A DNA stretch of 16,819 bases from Anaerolineae bacterium (GTDB taxonomy: Bacteria > Chloroflexota > Anaerolineae > SSC4 > Amarolineaceae), in assembly GCA_013693795.1 (NCBI GenBank), contig CP059258.1, forward strand, positions 29,912 through 46,730, given 5' to 3'. Every line of letters begins with the position of its first letter. Positions within the stretch are counted from its first letter, which is position 1. Shown here piece after piece: positions 8,364-16,229 of this stretch. Below the pieces are notes generated by a model. That model searched no databases, was not told where the DNA came from, and saw nothing but the letters and a program-made list of their open reading frames with translations. The translations under genes were made by a program, and so were the position numbers.

Positions 8364-10136
8364 CGCCCGGCAACCGAATGCCGGCTCCAGGTTCTGCCAT
8401 CGCTGCGGGCAGCCCATCGTGCCGGCCGCCGCCGGCCCGCAGGCCGATTCCGCCCTGGGTGGGTCGGGGTTGGTCTCGGCCGCCATCGTCCTGGTTGCGG
8501 CCATCATGTTCGCGCGCCTGTTCTCGGGCGGGCCGCAGGCCAGTGAGCCGGTGGATGCGACGCCGGCCCTTTCGGCCGCGGCAACGCCTACCAAAGCCAC
8601 TCAGGCACCAGTGAATCGCGGTACGCCAACACTGAATCCCGGCGCCAAACAGACGGCCATCGCTGCTGCAGCCCAATTGGTGAAGCCCGGGAATGCTGCC
8701 ACACAAGCCGCAGCGGAGCAGGTAATCAAACAAGCTACAGCTACTGTGCAGGCCGAGAGGGCCAAGAACATCGCGGATGCTCGCATGGCGCGAGAACAAC
8801 TCCTTGCCCGCGGGCAAGCCTGCACAAGTAGGGTGCGCACACGAATCGAGGCTGGAGATTACTCACAGATTCGTCCTGGAGCAGACCTCCTTGGCTGTGA
8901 CTTACATGGTCTTAATCTGTTCGGCCTTGATCTGAGCGGCGTAGATCTTTCTTACGCCAATTTGACGGGGGCCAACCTGAGGGGGCTGTGTTCAGCTCTG
9001 CATCAAGCCTGAGGGGCGCAGACCTGACGGGGGCCAACCTGGACAGCGTGAATCTGACAGATGTTGACGTGCGTTTAGCCACGTTCAGCTTGCCATTACC
9101 CGCGGGCGTGGACCCAGACGTTGTGATACAGAACGTGGTGACCCAGAGGCGATCAAGTATATTTTCGATTGTTCTGGAGTCCAAAGGGCTACACGCTCCC
9201 CGACTGGTGGGCGCGCCTTGGCATCATGTGGCTGCCGACCCGTCGACGGCTGGTCTGCTCCGGCGCCTGTATGCCACGTATGCCAACGTGAACGGCGTCA
9301 GTCCCATGCCGGCCGAGTTTTCACCTGATGGTCGATTCTTCGTGTTCGTTGACGTGAACTTTGAATATGGTGGAGTCGGTTTCACTGTCATCGATATTGG
9401 GCCTAATTCTCAGCAGGATGTCCTCATAGAAGCGAGGCCTGCGAACTTCACGGCGTGGCATCCGAACAGCAATCTGATCGCTTACGACGACCTGGGCGAT
9501 CGCAAGAGCCACCTTTGGGATCTCGCTGCAAAGAGGGAGGTTCAGATGCCTGAAGGGAGATTTTTGACCTGGCTCTGATGGCAAAACAATGCTGATCATC
9601 GCGGAGCAGGGGTTGCCCTGTTCGGCGCGCGGACAGGAAACAAGATCCGGGACCTTTCTGACGTCGATACTCAAGCGAAGGTGCAATTCAGCCCAGACGG
9701 ACGTTGGCTCACAGCGGGTGGGAGGGACTTAGCGCGGGTTCTGGATCCCAGCACTGGCTCAATAGTGCGATCTGCCAAACGGTGACATTCTATGGAGTTC
9801 CGATGGCGCCAGCCTCGTGATAACAGGGAAGGCCGCGCGGTTCTATTCTGTAAAATCGCATTTTGACTTGCTGCGGGAGATCGAGCTAGAGTGGCTTATG
9901 CGAGTCGATTTGGATCCGCATGCGCAATGGGCTGCTGTGGTCGGACGTGAGCCTGCATCCTTCGGTCAAGACGGTCTTGTGGTGCAGATGCAATTGGTTG
10001 ATTTGGCCTCAGGGGCAGATATTGCTTTGCTATTCCTGCCACAGGACACCATCCGAGCGAACGCGGCAGTGAGCTGGAGGGCAATACGATTGTGATTGAG
10101 CGCTTCGCGGTAACCGAAGCCGACGCGATGAGTTGA
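8329..10136 (+). CDS. Zinc-ribbon/TM protein with pentapeptide repeats and a WD40-like propeller (frameshifted)
   Basis: GAGG at 8321-8324 precedes the ATG at 8329. The order is: zinc ribbon MADQLPYCIHCGA plus FCHRCGQPI (residues 1-30); one TM helix LVSAAIVLVAAIMFARLF near 50-67; an Ala/Thr/Lys-rich helical linker to about 185; pentapeptide repeats (GLDLSGVDLSYANLTGANLR) continuing past a frame change near 8985 (SLRGADLTGANLDSVNL); then propeller-like blades with FSPDGRFFVFVD, FSPDGRWLTAG and ILWSSDGASLVI. Further frame changes occur near 9572, 9600-9615, 9779 and 10082, giving a stop at 10136. The head is likely cytoplasmic and the propeller outside. No enzyme motif is visible; binding or sensing is the likeliest role. 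Confidence 0.7.
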
Positions 10137-10186
10137 CGACTTCCCTGCAATTGTGGCCAGTGTCAGAATTGATCGGAAGCAGGTAG

Positions 10187-10866
10187 GCGGCGGGGCCGAC
10201 GCTTACCCCGGCGCCAACGAAGCTACCCCCACAGGCCGACGCCGCTTCGCCGACTGAGTGGTATTGCTGCAATCACCGCCGGCTGTGATCACACCCGCGC
10301 TCTGACTGATGGCGGCGGGATCAAGTGCTGGGGTACCAACGGCTACGGGCAGTTAGGCGACGGCTCAACCGACATTTCACCCTGGCTGGTGGATATGGTC
10401 GGGCTGGGTAGCGGTGTGATTGCCATCGCTGCCGGCTGCGATCACACCTGCGCCCGCACTGCGGAAGAGAAGAGGGTAAAGTGCTGGGGGAATAACTTCC
10501 ACGGTGCTCTTGGCGACGGTGCAACGACTACTTCCGCAAAGTCGGTGGATGTGATCGGGCTGAACAGCGATGTCATCTCCATTGCGGCAGGTGGCGATCA
10601 TGCCTGCGTTCTGACGGAGCGTGGCGAAGTCAAGTGCTGGGGTTGGAATGAGTCTGGCCAAATCGGCGACGGTACGACAATCACGCGCCTGATACCGATG
10701 GATGTGATCGGACTTGTATCAAGGTTACCGCAATCGCCGGTGAGAGCGCACATACCTGTGCCTCGACTGCTGTTGGCGAGGTAGTGTGTTGGGACCTTGA
10801 CGCTCGCTTCCAACTGGGGGCCAGACAACGACTGATCGCTCTACACCGGGAAATGTGATGCCTTAG
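10187..10866 (+). CDS. RCC1-type (beta-propeller) protein lacking an N-terminal head (frameshifted)
   Basis: Four RCC1-like units are visible: ITAGCDHTRAL with IKCWGTNGYGQLGDG, IAAGCDHTCAR with VKCWGNNFHGALGDG, IAAGGDHACVL with VKCWGWNESGQIGDG, and IAGESAHTCAS with VVCWD. Such units form a seven-bladed propeller used for binding. A Thr/Pro linker (GPTLTPAPTKLPP) precedes them in another frame. Frame changes near 10250, 10717 and 10815 are needed, ending in the TAG at 10864-10866. No start codon, zinc ribbon or membrane helix can be found upstream, where the previous gene ends at 10136. The 5' end is therefore missing, or it starts at an unusual codon such as the GTG at 10153. The linker is like those of neighbouring head-TM-propeller genes, so loss of the head is likely. 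Confidence 0.6.
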
Positions 10867-10873
10867 CACACGT

Positions 10874-10893
10874 GACAAAGAGGCGGCTTTGTC
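10874..10893 (+). terminator. Perfect 7-bp hairpin after the RCC1 gene
   Basis: GACAAAG, loop AGGCGG, CTTTGTC, starting eight bases after the stop at 10866. There is no strong T-run, so it may be a weak terminator or a 3'-end stabiliser. Confidence 0.4.
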
Positions 10894-10943
10894 CCAAGCA
10901 ATTCGCGCAGTTGGCTTCGCCTTTGCCAATGGCTCTTAAGTCA

Positions 10944-11131
10944 ATAACCCGCCCTGCTAGCCCGATCCTTCGCGCAGGGGGCAGGCCGCCACACTCGGCG
11001 GCTTTTCGCGGGCGGGAGAAAGCGGTCGGCTTTTTACCTGAACATAGTATCGCGCTTTGGGGCGCGTGTCAAAGCCCTCCGAGGTTTTGAGGTCTTATGG
11101 CTGATCAATTGCCCTACTGTATCCACTGCGG
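10944..11131 (+). repeat. Structured intergenic direct repeat, copy 2
   Basis: It matches 8169-8363 along its full length with a few substitutions and four small indels. The outer CCCGCCC/GGGCGGG arms and the TACCTGA-CATAGTATCGCGC block are kept. The inner hairpin GCCGCC/GGCGGC is perfect here, while GAAGG of the other inner hairpin is lost through a 3-base deletion. The copy again ends inside a MADQLPYC zinc-ribbon gene. Confidence 0.85.
11019..11035 (+). terminator. Terminator in repeat copy 2
   Basis: AAAGC, loop GGTCG, GCTTTTT. One base shorter in the stem than copy 1, but it keeps the T-run. It lies about 150 bases after the RCC1 stop. Confidence 0.5.
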
Positions 11132-11498
11132 TGCGCAGCAAATCAACGCCGACGCCAGGTTCTGCTATCGGTGCGGGCAGCCGATCGTGCCGGCGAAGCC
11201 GGAGCACCGGAAACCACCGCCCTGGGCGGCACCGGTGCTGGTCTCAGCCGGGATCGTCGTTATGGCTGCCGTCATGCTGGTGAGCGTCTGGTCACAGGCG
11301 TCAATCGCCAGCAGGCCAACTGCCGCACTGCCTATGAAGGCCGTTCGCAACTGCTCAGCCAGCCGTTCAGAAACCGGATTCTTCTCGTGTGAGCATCGTT
11401 TTTCTGTGCAACGGCCTTTCATCGCGCCATGTTCCTGGTCTGCGAGACAAAAACCCGGTTTCTCTCGTGCCAACCTGAGTAGTTGCAGGATAATATGA
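11097..11498 (+). CDS. Zinc-ribbon/TM head without an exterior domain (degenerate 3' part)
   Basis: The ATG at 11097 is preceded by TTTTGAGG, as in the paralogue at 8329. The start MADQLPYCIHCGA and FCYRCGQPIVPA is almost the same as in that gene. A helix LVSAGIVVMAAVMLVSVW follows at about residues 44-61. After that the frame becomes Ser/Arg/Cys-rich and unlike a folded domain (SASRSETGFFSCEHRF), and it runs through a pair of short DNA repeats at 11368-11469. The convincing part ends near 11340, and the nominal stop is at 11498. In another frame the sequence reads NRQQANCRTAYEGRSQLLSQ to a stop near 11392. It is either a truncated paralogue or one whose exterior domain has been replaced by repeat DNA. 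Confidence 0.55.
   Translation: MADQLPYCIHCGAQQINADARFCYRCGQPIVPAKPEHRKPPPWAAPVLVSAGIVVMAAVMLVSVWSQASIASRPTAALPMKAVRNCSASRSETGFFSCEHRFSVQRPFIAPCSWSARQKPGFSRANLSSCRII
11368..11469 (+). repeat. Pair of AAACCCGGTTTCT-type elements
   Basis: CAGAAACCGG (11368-11377) and CCGGTTTCTC (11455-11464) are inverted partners in nine of ten bases. Read directly, AAACCGGATTCTTCTCGTG (from 11371) and AAACCCGGTTTCTCTCGTG (from 11451) also line up. Short palindromic elements of this kind are dispersed repeats in several phyla. Here they lie at the 3' end of the truncated head gene. Confidence 0.5.
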
Positions 11499-11511
11499 GC
11501 AGGAGGAATCT

Positions 11512-11821
11512 ATGAACAACTTGGTAAGTGTCTTCAGCAGCCTGGCCTACACAGCCACGCTCATCGCCTGTCTCTGGTGGGCCAACTCGGCCATCCGGCA
11601 GTTGGACATTTCGCGGCGCTTCAACCTCTCGGCTAGTGTGCGCCTGTTGATCGTGCTGGCCGTGGGCGCTGGTCTACGGCCCGGCCAGCCGAATTCTGGG
11701 GGCCTGCTGACGATTTTCAGCAACTACAGCAGCGGATGGGTCAAGGCCGCCGATGTGATCGGCGTTGGCCGTGCTGGGGTTTGTGGGATGGTTGTACTCG
11801 AAGGCCATCCTGGAACAATAG
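11512..11821 (+). CDS. Small membrane protein with three predicted helices (frameshifted)
   Basis: AGGAGG at 11501-11506 gives a strong start at ATG 11512. The protein begins MNNLVSVFSSLAYTATLIAC. A second helix is SVRLLIVLAVGALVYGPAS, reached by a frame change near 11672, and a third is VIGVLAVLGFVGWLYSKAIL after changes near 11700 and 11765. It ends ...LEQ at 11821. About 100 residues, no family recognised. It stands 90 bases ahead of the zinc-ribbon HEPN-like gene and may be cotranscribed with it. With the frames unrepaired it would read into non-membrane sequence, which supports the repair. Confidence 0.5.
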
Positions 11822-11830
11822 GGCGGCAGA

Positions 11831-11858
11831 TTTGCTCTGGAACGTTTGCTCTGGAACG
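11831..11858 (+). repeat. Perfect 14-bp tandem duplication
   Basis: TTTGCTCTGGAACG occurs twice back to back (11831-11844 and 11845-11858) in the gap before the HEPN-like gene. It could be replication slippage or an assembly artefact. Confidence 0.85.
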
Positions 11859-11911
11859 GCGCGAACGCTTATGGATCGACTCGCGATCTGACAGGAGGGC
11901 AGAGACACTCT

Positions 11912-12742
11912 ATGAGCGCACACATGCCTGGCGCAGACGAGGAGGAGTGCCACACTTGCGGAAGTGTAAACTCCATACAAAGCATGTTCTGTCGTATCTG
12001 CGGGGAGCGACTGAGTCAAAGAGATGCGCAGAACTTCTTACCATCGTCCTTGCCGACACCGCCAGTTACTGTACAGCGCAGACAGGCTTTTTGTCCTCAC
12101 TGCGGTAGAGATGTTGATGCTCTGCAAACTTTCTGCCGCTTCTGTGGAGCCGTGGTTCGAGCACGAGGTTGGGAGGTTGAGGTTCAAGGTTCAAATGCTG
12201 ACGAAGTCGGAGAGGTCACGCGCTCACTGTCCGCCCAAATCCTTGAAAGTGAACGCCAAGTCGTCTTGCCCGCTCAGACGTGGGACTTTGTGGAGAGCGC
12301 TACACTGAAGGCCATGCTCCAGCGTGACTACTCTGAACTGGACGAACTCCTAAAGGTGAACGCTCCCAAAAGCGTTCCCATCATGTGTGGCTCGATACTT
12401 GAGACCGTTTTGGTTTCTATTCTTCGCCAACAGGAAGCCGTAGCTCAGGAGAGATACAGACAGCTGTTTCCTGATAAAAGAAACCCAGAAAGAACGCCGC
12501 CAGGTCTTGACACGTGGAGACTCTACCAGTTGATTGCGGTATCAACGAGCCTTGGTATCTTGAAAGAAGATAGCTCTCGCCTCCATGCGGACATCATACG
12601 AGATTACAGAAACCTGGTGCATCCTATGGTAGAAGTCCGGCAGGCAAGCAGTTTTGACCCTGAAATCGTTGCTGCAGTACTGGCACTCTTCTTGCGAATT
12701 CTTCGCCTGGTTGCTGACTACGCTTCAACACGGAGGCTCTGA
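11912..12742 (+). CDS. Double zinc-ribbon protein with a HEPN-like C-terminal domain (intact)
   Basis: AGGAGG at 11893-11898 precedes the ATG at 11912. The 276-residue frame is unbroken. The first zinc ribbon is ECHTCGS with FCRICGERL (residues 13-35), and the second is FCPHCGRD with FCRFCGAVV (about 60-85). The remainder is helical: LERDYSELDELL-like segments, IMCGSILETVLVSILRQQ, then IIRDYRNLVHPMVE at about 228-241. RDYRNLVH (R230, H237) fits the Rx(4-6)H pattern of HEPN domains, which include RNases of toxin-antitoxin and defence systems as well as inactive versions. Base composition is visibly less GC-rich than that of the ATPase, hinting at separate origin. It overlaps the ribosome site of the next gene, so the two are probably cotranslated. 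Whether it is nucleolytic cannot be judged. Confidence 0.75.
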   Translation: MSAHMPGADEEECHTCGSVNSIQSMFCRICGERLSQRDAQNFLPSSLPTPPVTVQRRQAFCPHCGRDVDALQTFCRFCGAVVRARGWEVEVQGSNADEVGEVTRSLSAQILESERQVVLPAQTWDFVESATLKAMLQRDYSELDELLKVNAPKSVPIMCGSILETVLVSILRQQEAVAQERYRQLFPDKRNPERTPPGLDTWRLYQLIAVSTSLGILKEDSSRLHADIIRDYRNLVHPMVEVRQASSFDPEIVAAVLALFLRILRLVADYASTRRL

Positions 12743-12743
12743 T

Positions 12744-13637
12744 ATGGCCAAGGATACACAAGATACTCCGGCGGAGGTTTCGGAGACAAAACCACACGTC
12801 GAAACGGCGCCGCCCAAGGTTGGTGCAAGAGGGATACGGGCGATGCAGGGGAGCCACAATCAGCTGAAAAGCTGGATGGACAAGACCCAACCACCAAAGG
12901 CAGGAAGGCTGAGAGTGTACCTTCGCGTGATTTGTCTGAAGCGTTCCCTGCGGCTCCACCAGATGTCGCATCACAATCTCAGGAGCGCGCTGATCGAACC
13001 TCTTCCGACGCGATACGCGGAAAGGCTCATCTGGCGGCAGAACAGGCGCTCGCCGATAAAGGCGTCACCGGGGTGCTCGATGCACGCCGACATGCGAGTG
13101 AAGCTTCAGCAATCGCAACGCTGGGAGGAGAGGCCACCAGCCTTGACGAGGCAGCGGAGAACTTGGGCATGAAGGGCAACAATTATCCCACTTACGATAT
13201 TGCTTCGAGCCGCGAGGTGGTGTCCGTTAAGACGCACTGGGCGGATGATGGCAGCTTGAGCGACTCGGCGCGACAGGCATATCAACGGGACTTCACGCAC
13301 ATGCTGGGGTGGGGAGAGGAACCAAGGCGCTTGAGCAAGATGGCCAGAACATCATTGATGCCCGTGACAGTAGTGTGCCGGTACCAGACGAATTGAGGGG
13401 GCCACGCCCGAGCAAGCAACGGCATATCTGCGCGATAGATCGCTTCTCATGGTCCCAGATGATCATGTGGATACCGTGAAAGCAGACCTTCGGGCAAAGG
13501 TGATCGAACTCCCGACGAACTATTTCCTGCCTGAGAATCCCTCCGAGAGCCAGGTCGAAGGTGTGCTAAATCGAGTGCGTGGACTTGGTCTTATATCGGA
13601 TGAATTGCACGATATTGTCGCCAAGCTGGAGAAGTGA
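12744..13637 (+). CDS. AMQG-tagged protein with a PD-(D/E)xK-like nuclease/toxin domain (frameshifted)
   Basis: CGGAGG at 12731-12736 lies inside the previous gene's end and serves the ATG at 12744. The start MAKDTQDTPAEVSETKPHVE leads to GARGIRAMQGE, the tag seen at 7206 and 7589. One missing G near 12850 is needed. A Pro/Ser linker follows, then GVTGVLDARRHASEASAIAT, and a core with YDIASSREVVSVKTHW (13193-13240), spaced like the D...xK of restriction-type nucleases but with Ser where Asp/Glu is usual. Frame changes near 13315 and 13398 restore a C-terminal part ending in LISDELHDIVAKLEK at 13637. A polymorphic-toxin-like effector is the favoured reading. The variant motif means activity is uncertain. 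The stop overlaps the next gene's start by one base. Confidence 0.6.
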
Positions 13638-15023
13638 TGGTCACTGATCAGCTTTTCTGCCCGCACTGCGGCACGCAGCAACTGAAGGTGAGCGCGCTTC
13701 TGCCACATATGCGGACAGCCGATCCCGGCCACTCCGGCTGTCGCGCCCACGCCGGTCGAGGTGATGCCCGCGCCGCGCCGCCGGCCGAGCGGCTGGTGGT
13801 TGCTGCCGCTGCTCCTGGTCGCGGCCGTGGCGCTTCTGCTCTGGGGTCCTGCGCGCTGTGATGGTCGGGTTCCTGGCAGGCATCGGCTCGGCCGCGGGTA
13901 AGTCCGGCGATCGTAGCCCAGATGTTTCCACATGGATTGCGTCCGGCGACGTGCCTGCGAGTACAACCGATAGCGCATCTTCTGTAACGCCGAAGGTAAC
14001 TCCGCTGCGCGGGCGACAGCATCACCGACGGTCGCCCGTCCGCCGAGCGCTACCTTGCGGCCCACGGCAATGCCGCTCCCCACCGCGACACCGCCAGGCA
14101 CAAAGCCTCCCCGTGCGACGGCGATACCAATGCCGCCCGCTACGCCTTCGGGCGCTGTCACTGCCTCTGGGATCGTTCCACCCGACTCCCTGGGGCTGAT
14201 CGCTTTACTCGGAACGCGATGGGAACGCCGAGATCTACATCATGGATGCCGACGGGGAAAATCAGCGACGTTTAACCTTTGACCCCGGAGACGACCTGTA
14301 TCCGGCGCTTTCCCCGATGGGCGGCGCATCGCGTTTGTTTCGCAGCGCGATGGCAACTCCGAAGTCTACCTGATGGATGCGGATGGCAGCCATCTTGTCC
14401 GCCTCACGAACGATGCGGGAGAGGACCGCTTGCCGGCCTGGTCGCCTGATGGCAAGCGGATCGCGTTTGCCTCAGACCGCACGGGTAATGCGGATCTGTA
14501 CATCATGGATGCCGATGGTCAGAACCTGACTCAACTCACTTCTGGGCTGGAGCGAGACGGCCATCCGGCCTGGTCACCTGATGGGGCCTGGCTAGCGTTC
14601 AACTCGGGGAGAGGCAGCAGAGTACATGGGAGATCGAGACTGTTTCGATCTCCGGTAGGACACGTCAGAGGCTGACGGAAAATGGTGTGATCGATTGGTC
14701 GCCCAGTTGGGCGATGGATGGCAGTAGCATCTTGTTTCTCTCACGGCGATCCACGCAGAACGCCATCTACATCGTGACCCCGGTGGCGGCGAGGAGCGCA
14801 GGGTGTTCGATGGCCTGGAGTCCATCTGGGGCGCTGTCTGGTCTCCAGATGGGCAACACATTGCGTTCACGTCCAGCGAGAGCGGGCGACGAGATCTACG
14901 TAATTCGCTCCGATGGCAGCGAGCTTCGACAGCTAACCTTCGAGGGAGGCGCGCCCCGAGTTGGCAGTAGTAACGGGTGGCAACACGGATGCGACATTCT
15001 CTCAGCGGCGGTTAGGAGCATAG
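13637..15023 (+). CDS. Zinc-ribbon/TM protein with a TolB-type propeller, copy 1 (frameshifted)
   Basis: The ATG at 13637 shares a base with the previous stop (TGATG), which implies coupling. The head is DQLFCPHCGTQQ with RFCHICGQPIP, restored by a repair near 13697. The TM helix is WWLLPLLLVAAVALLLWGPA. A long Thr/Pro linker follows. Then come TolB-like units, each with D-G-N-A-E-I-Y-I-M-D-A-D-G and SPDGKRIAFASDR type motifs: four clear copies between 14217 and 14610, and weaker ones to about 14940. Frame changes occur near 13860, 14025, 14205, 14307, 14610, 14790 and 14955. One frame gives a stop at 15021-15023, directly before the next ATG. The propeller is probably extracytoplasmic and binds protein or glycan. 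Confidence 0.7.
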
Positions 15024-16017
15024 ATGGCCGATCAGAGCCTCTTCTGTCCATACTGCGGGGCTGAACAGGTCAAGCCGGACGCCCGGTTCTGCCACGTCTG
15101 CGGGCAGACGCTCCCGGCGCGCCCGGCACCGGTCGTGACGCCCGCCGCGCTCCTGGTCGCGCCCGGCGGCGCAACTGGTTGTGGCTTCTGCCGCTCATTC
15201 TCGGCCGTGGCGATTGCCGCCATGGCGTTCGCCTGGCAGCGTGGTTTGTTAGGGCTGAGCGGGCCGAGACAAAGCGGGTGGACGCCGGCCGCGATTTCCG
15301 AAAGGTCGGCTGGTGGGTCGTCCACGCCAGGCGAGCTGGGCGGCGCTGGCGCTGCACCAACCTCACCGGGCGCCGGGCCGCCGAGACGACCGTCACTCCG
15401 CCATCGGGCACATTGACTTCCTTGGCAACGGCTACGTCCCAGGCAACCGCAACGCCACGTCCGACTGCGACCCCGCCGCCTACGGCGGCACCCCGCCGGC
15501 GGCGACGCCGGCTCCAACGGCCACGCCCACAGCCACGGCGACGCCGGTCACGCCTACGCCTGTCGTGGGAAAAGTGATCTTCAGCAGCGACCGCAGCGGC
15601 TATGCCCACATCTTCACGGTGCGCGGCAACGGCCAGGGCTTGCGGGCAATCACCGGGGGCAACGAGTACTTCTGGGATCCGGTGTTGAGCAACGATGGCA
15701 CGCTGGCCGCGTATGTGTCCAAGGTCAACGGCAACACGGAGGTCTTCGTCGCACGCAGTGACGGGAGCAACGTGCGGCCGATCAGCAACCATCCGGCCGA
15801 GGACGATCACCCGGCCTGGTTCCCCAACAACGGCGCGTTGGCGTTCGCCAGCAGGCGGGATGGCGGTTGGGACATCTACCGAATGAACGCCGACGGCTCG
15901 AACGTACATCGATTGACCTGGGATAGCGGCGACAACCGTTTCGTAGCGGTGTCGCTTGAGGGCGACCGGATCGCCCACATGTCTCAGAATACAGGCTATC
16001 CCACCATTGAGCGATAG
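15024..16017 (+). CDS. Zinc-ribbon/TM protein with a TolB-type propeller, copy 2 (frameshifted)
   Basis: AGGAG at about 15014-15018 precedes the ATG at 15024. The head is MADQSLFCPYCGAEQ with RFCHVCGQTLPA. The helix reads WLWLLPLIL then AVAIAAMAFAW across a frame change near 15203; it matches the helix of the preceding gene, so the two are tandem paralogues. The linker is Thr/Pro-rich (TATPTATATPVTPTPVVG). The propeller units include VIFSSDRSGYAHIFTVRGNG, AAYVSKVNGNTEVFVARSDG and LAFASRRDGGWDIYRMNADG. Changes near 15175 and 15385 are needed. The frame stops at 16017, fewer blades than expected for a closed propeller, so it may be truncated or the frame may break again. Confidence 0.65.
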
Positions 16018-16229
16018 TAACGTGACTGTGTTGTCGAAGGATCAGGTCATTATCTGGCCGAAGAGGCCCAACACCCGCAGCAAGCGGTACACCGTGGAGT
16101 ATCCCGATTGGGCGAGGGTCCGGATCATCGTGGATTTCTACCAGGTAGCCTGCTGCTGACGCCGGAAAAGTAAACGGAGGCAGTACAAGCGAAGCGCCGC
16201 CGACCTCATGTACGTCAAGGAGCTGTGTC
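16018..16229. other. Gap between the TolB gene and the SBBP-type gene, possible 3' remnant
   Basis: A + strand frame without stops runs to 16159 (VTVLSKDQVIIWPKRPN, then YTVEYPDWARVRIIVDFYQ). It looks protein-like and may be the last part of the TolB gene in a shifted frame. It has no ribosome site of its own. From 16160 to 16229 I see only AAGGAG at 16217-16222, the ribosome site of the next gene. Confidence 0.35.

Noticed and set aside
10030..10272. Minus-strand frames across the gap between the propeller gene and the RCC1 gene
   Set aside because: No ribosome site and no domain. The + strand shows the end of one propeller and the linker of the next.
8169..11131. Transposon or insertion sequence bounded by the two repeat copies
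   Set aside because: The copies are direct, not inverted. Each includes the start of a gene, and no transposase lies between them, so gene duplication is the better explanation.
13520..14161. 213-codon open frame on the minus strand
   Set aside because: It is the shadow of the Thr/Pro linker and zinc-ribbon head on the + strand. It has no ribosome site and no recognisable domain.
15070..15978. 302-codon open frame on the minus strand
   Set aside because: It lies opposite the zinc-ribbon/TolB gene, whose motifs are clear on the + strand. Its composition is Arg/Ala/Val-rich, as expected from the reverse strand of GC-rich coding DNA.
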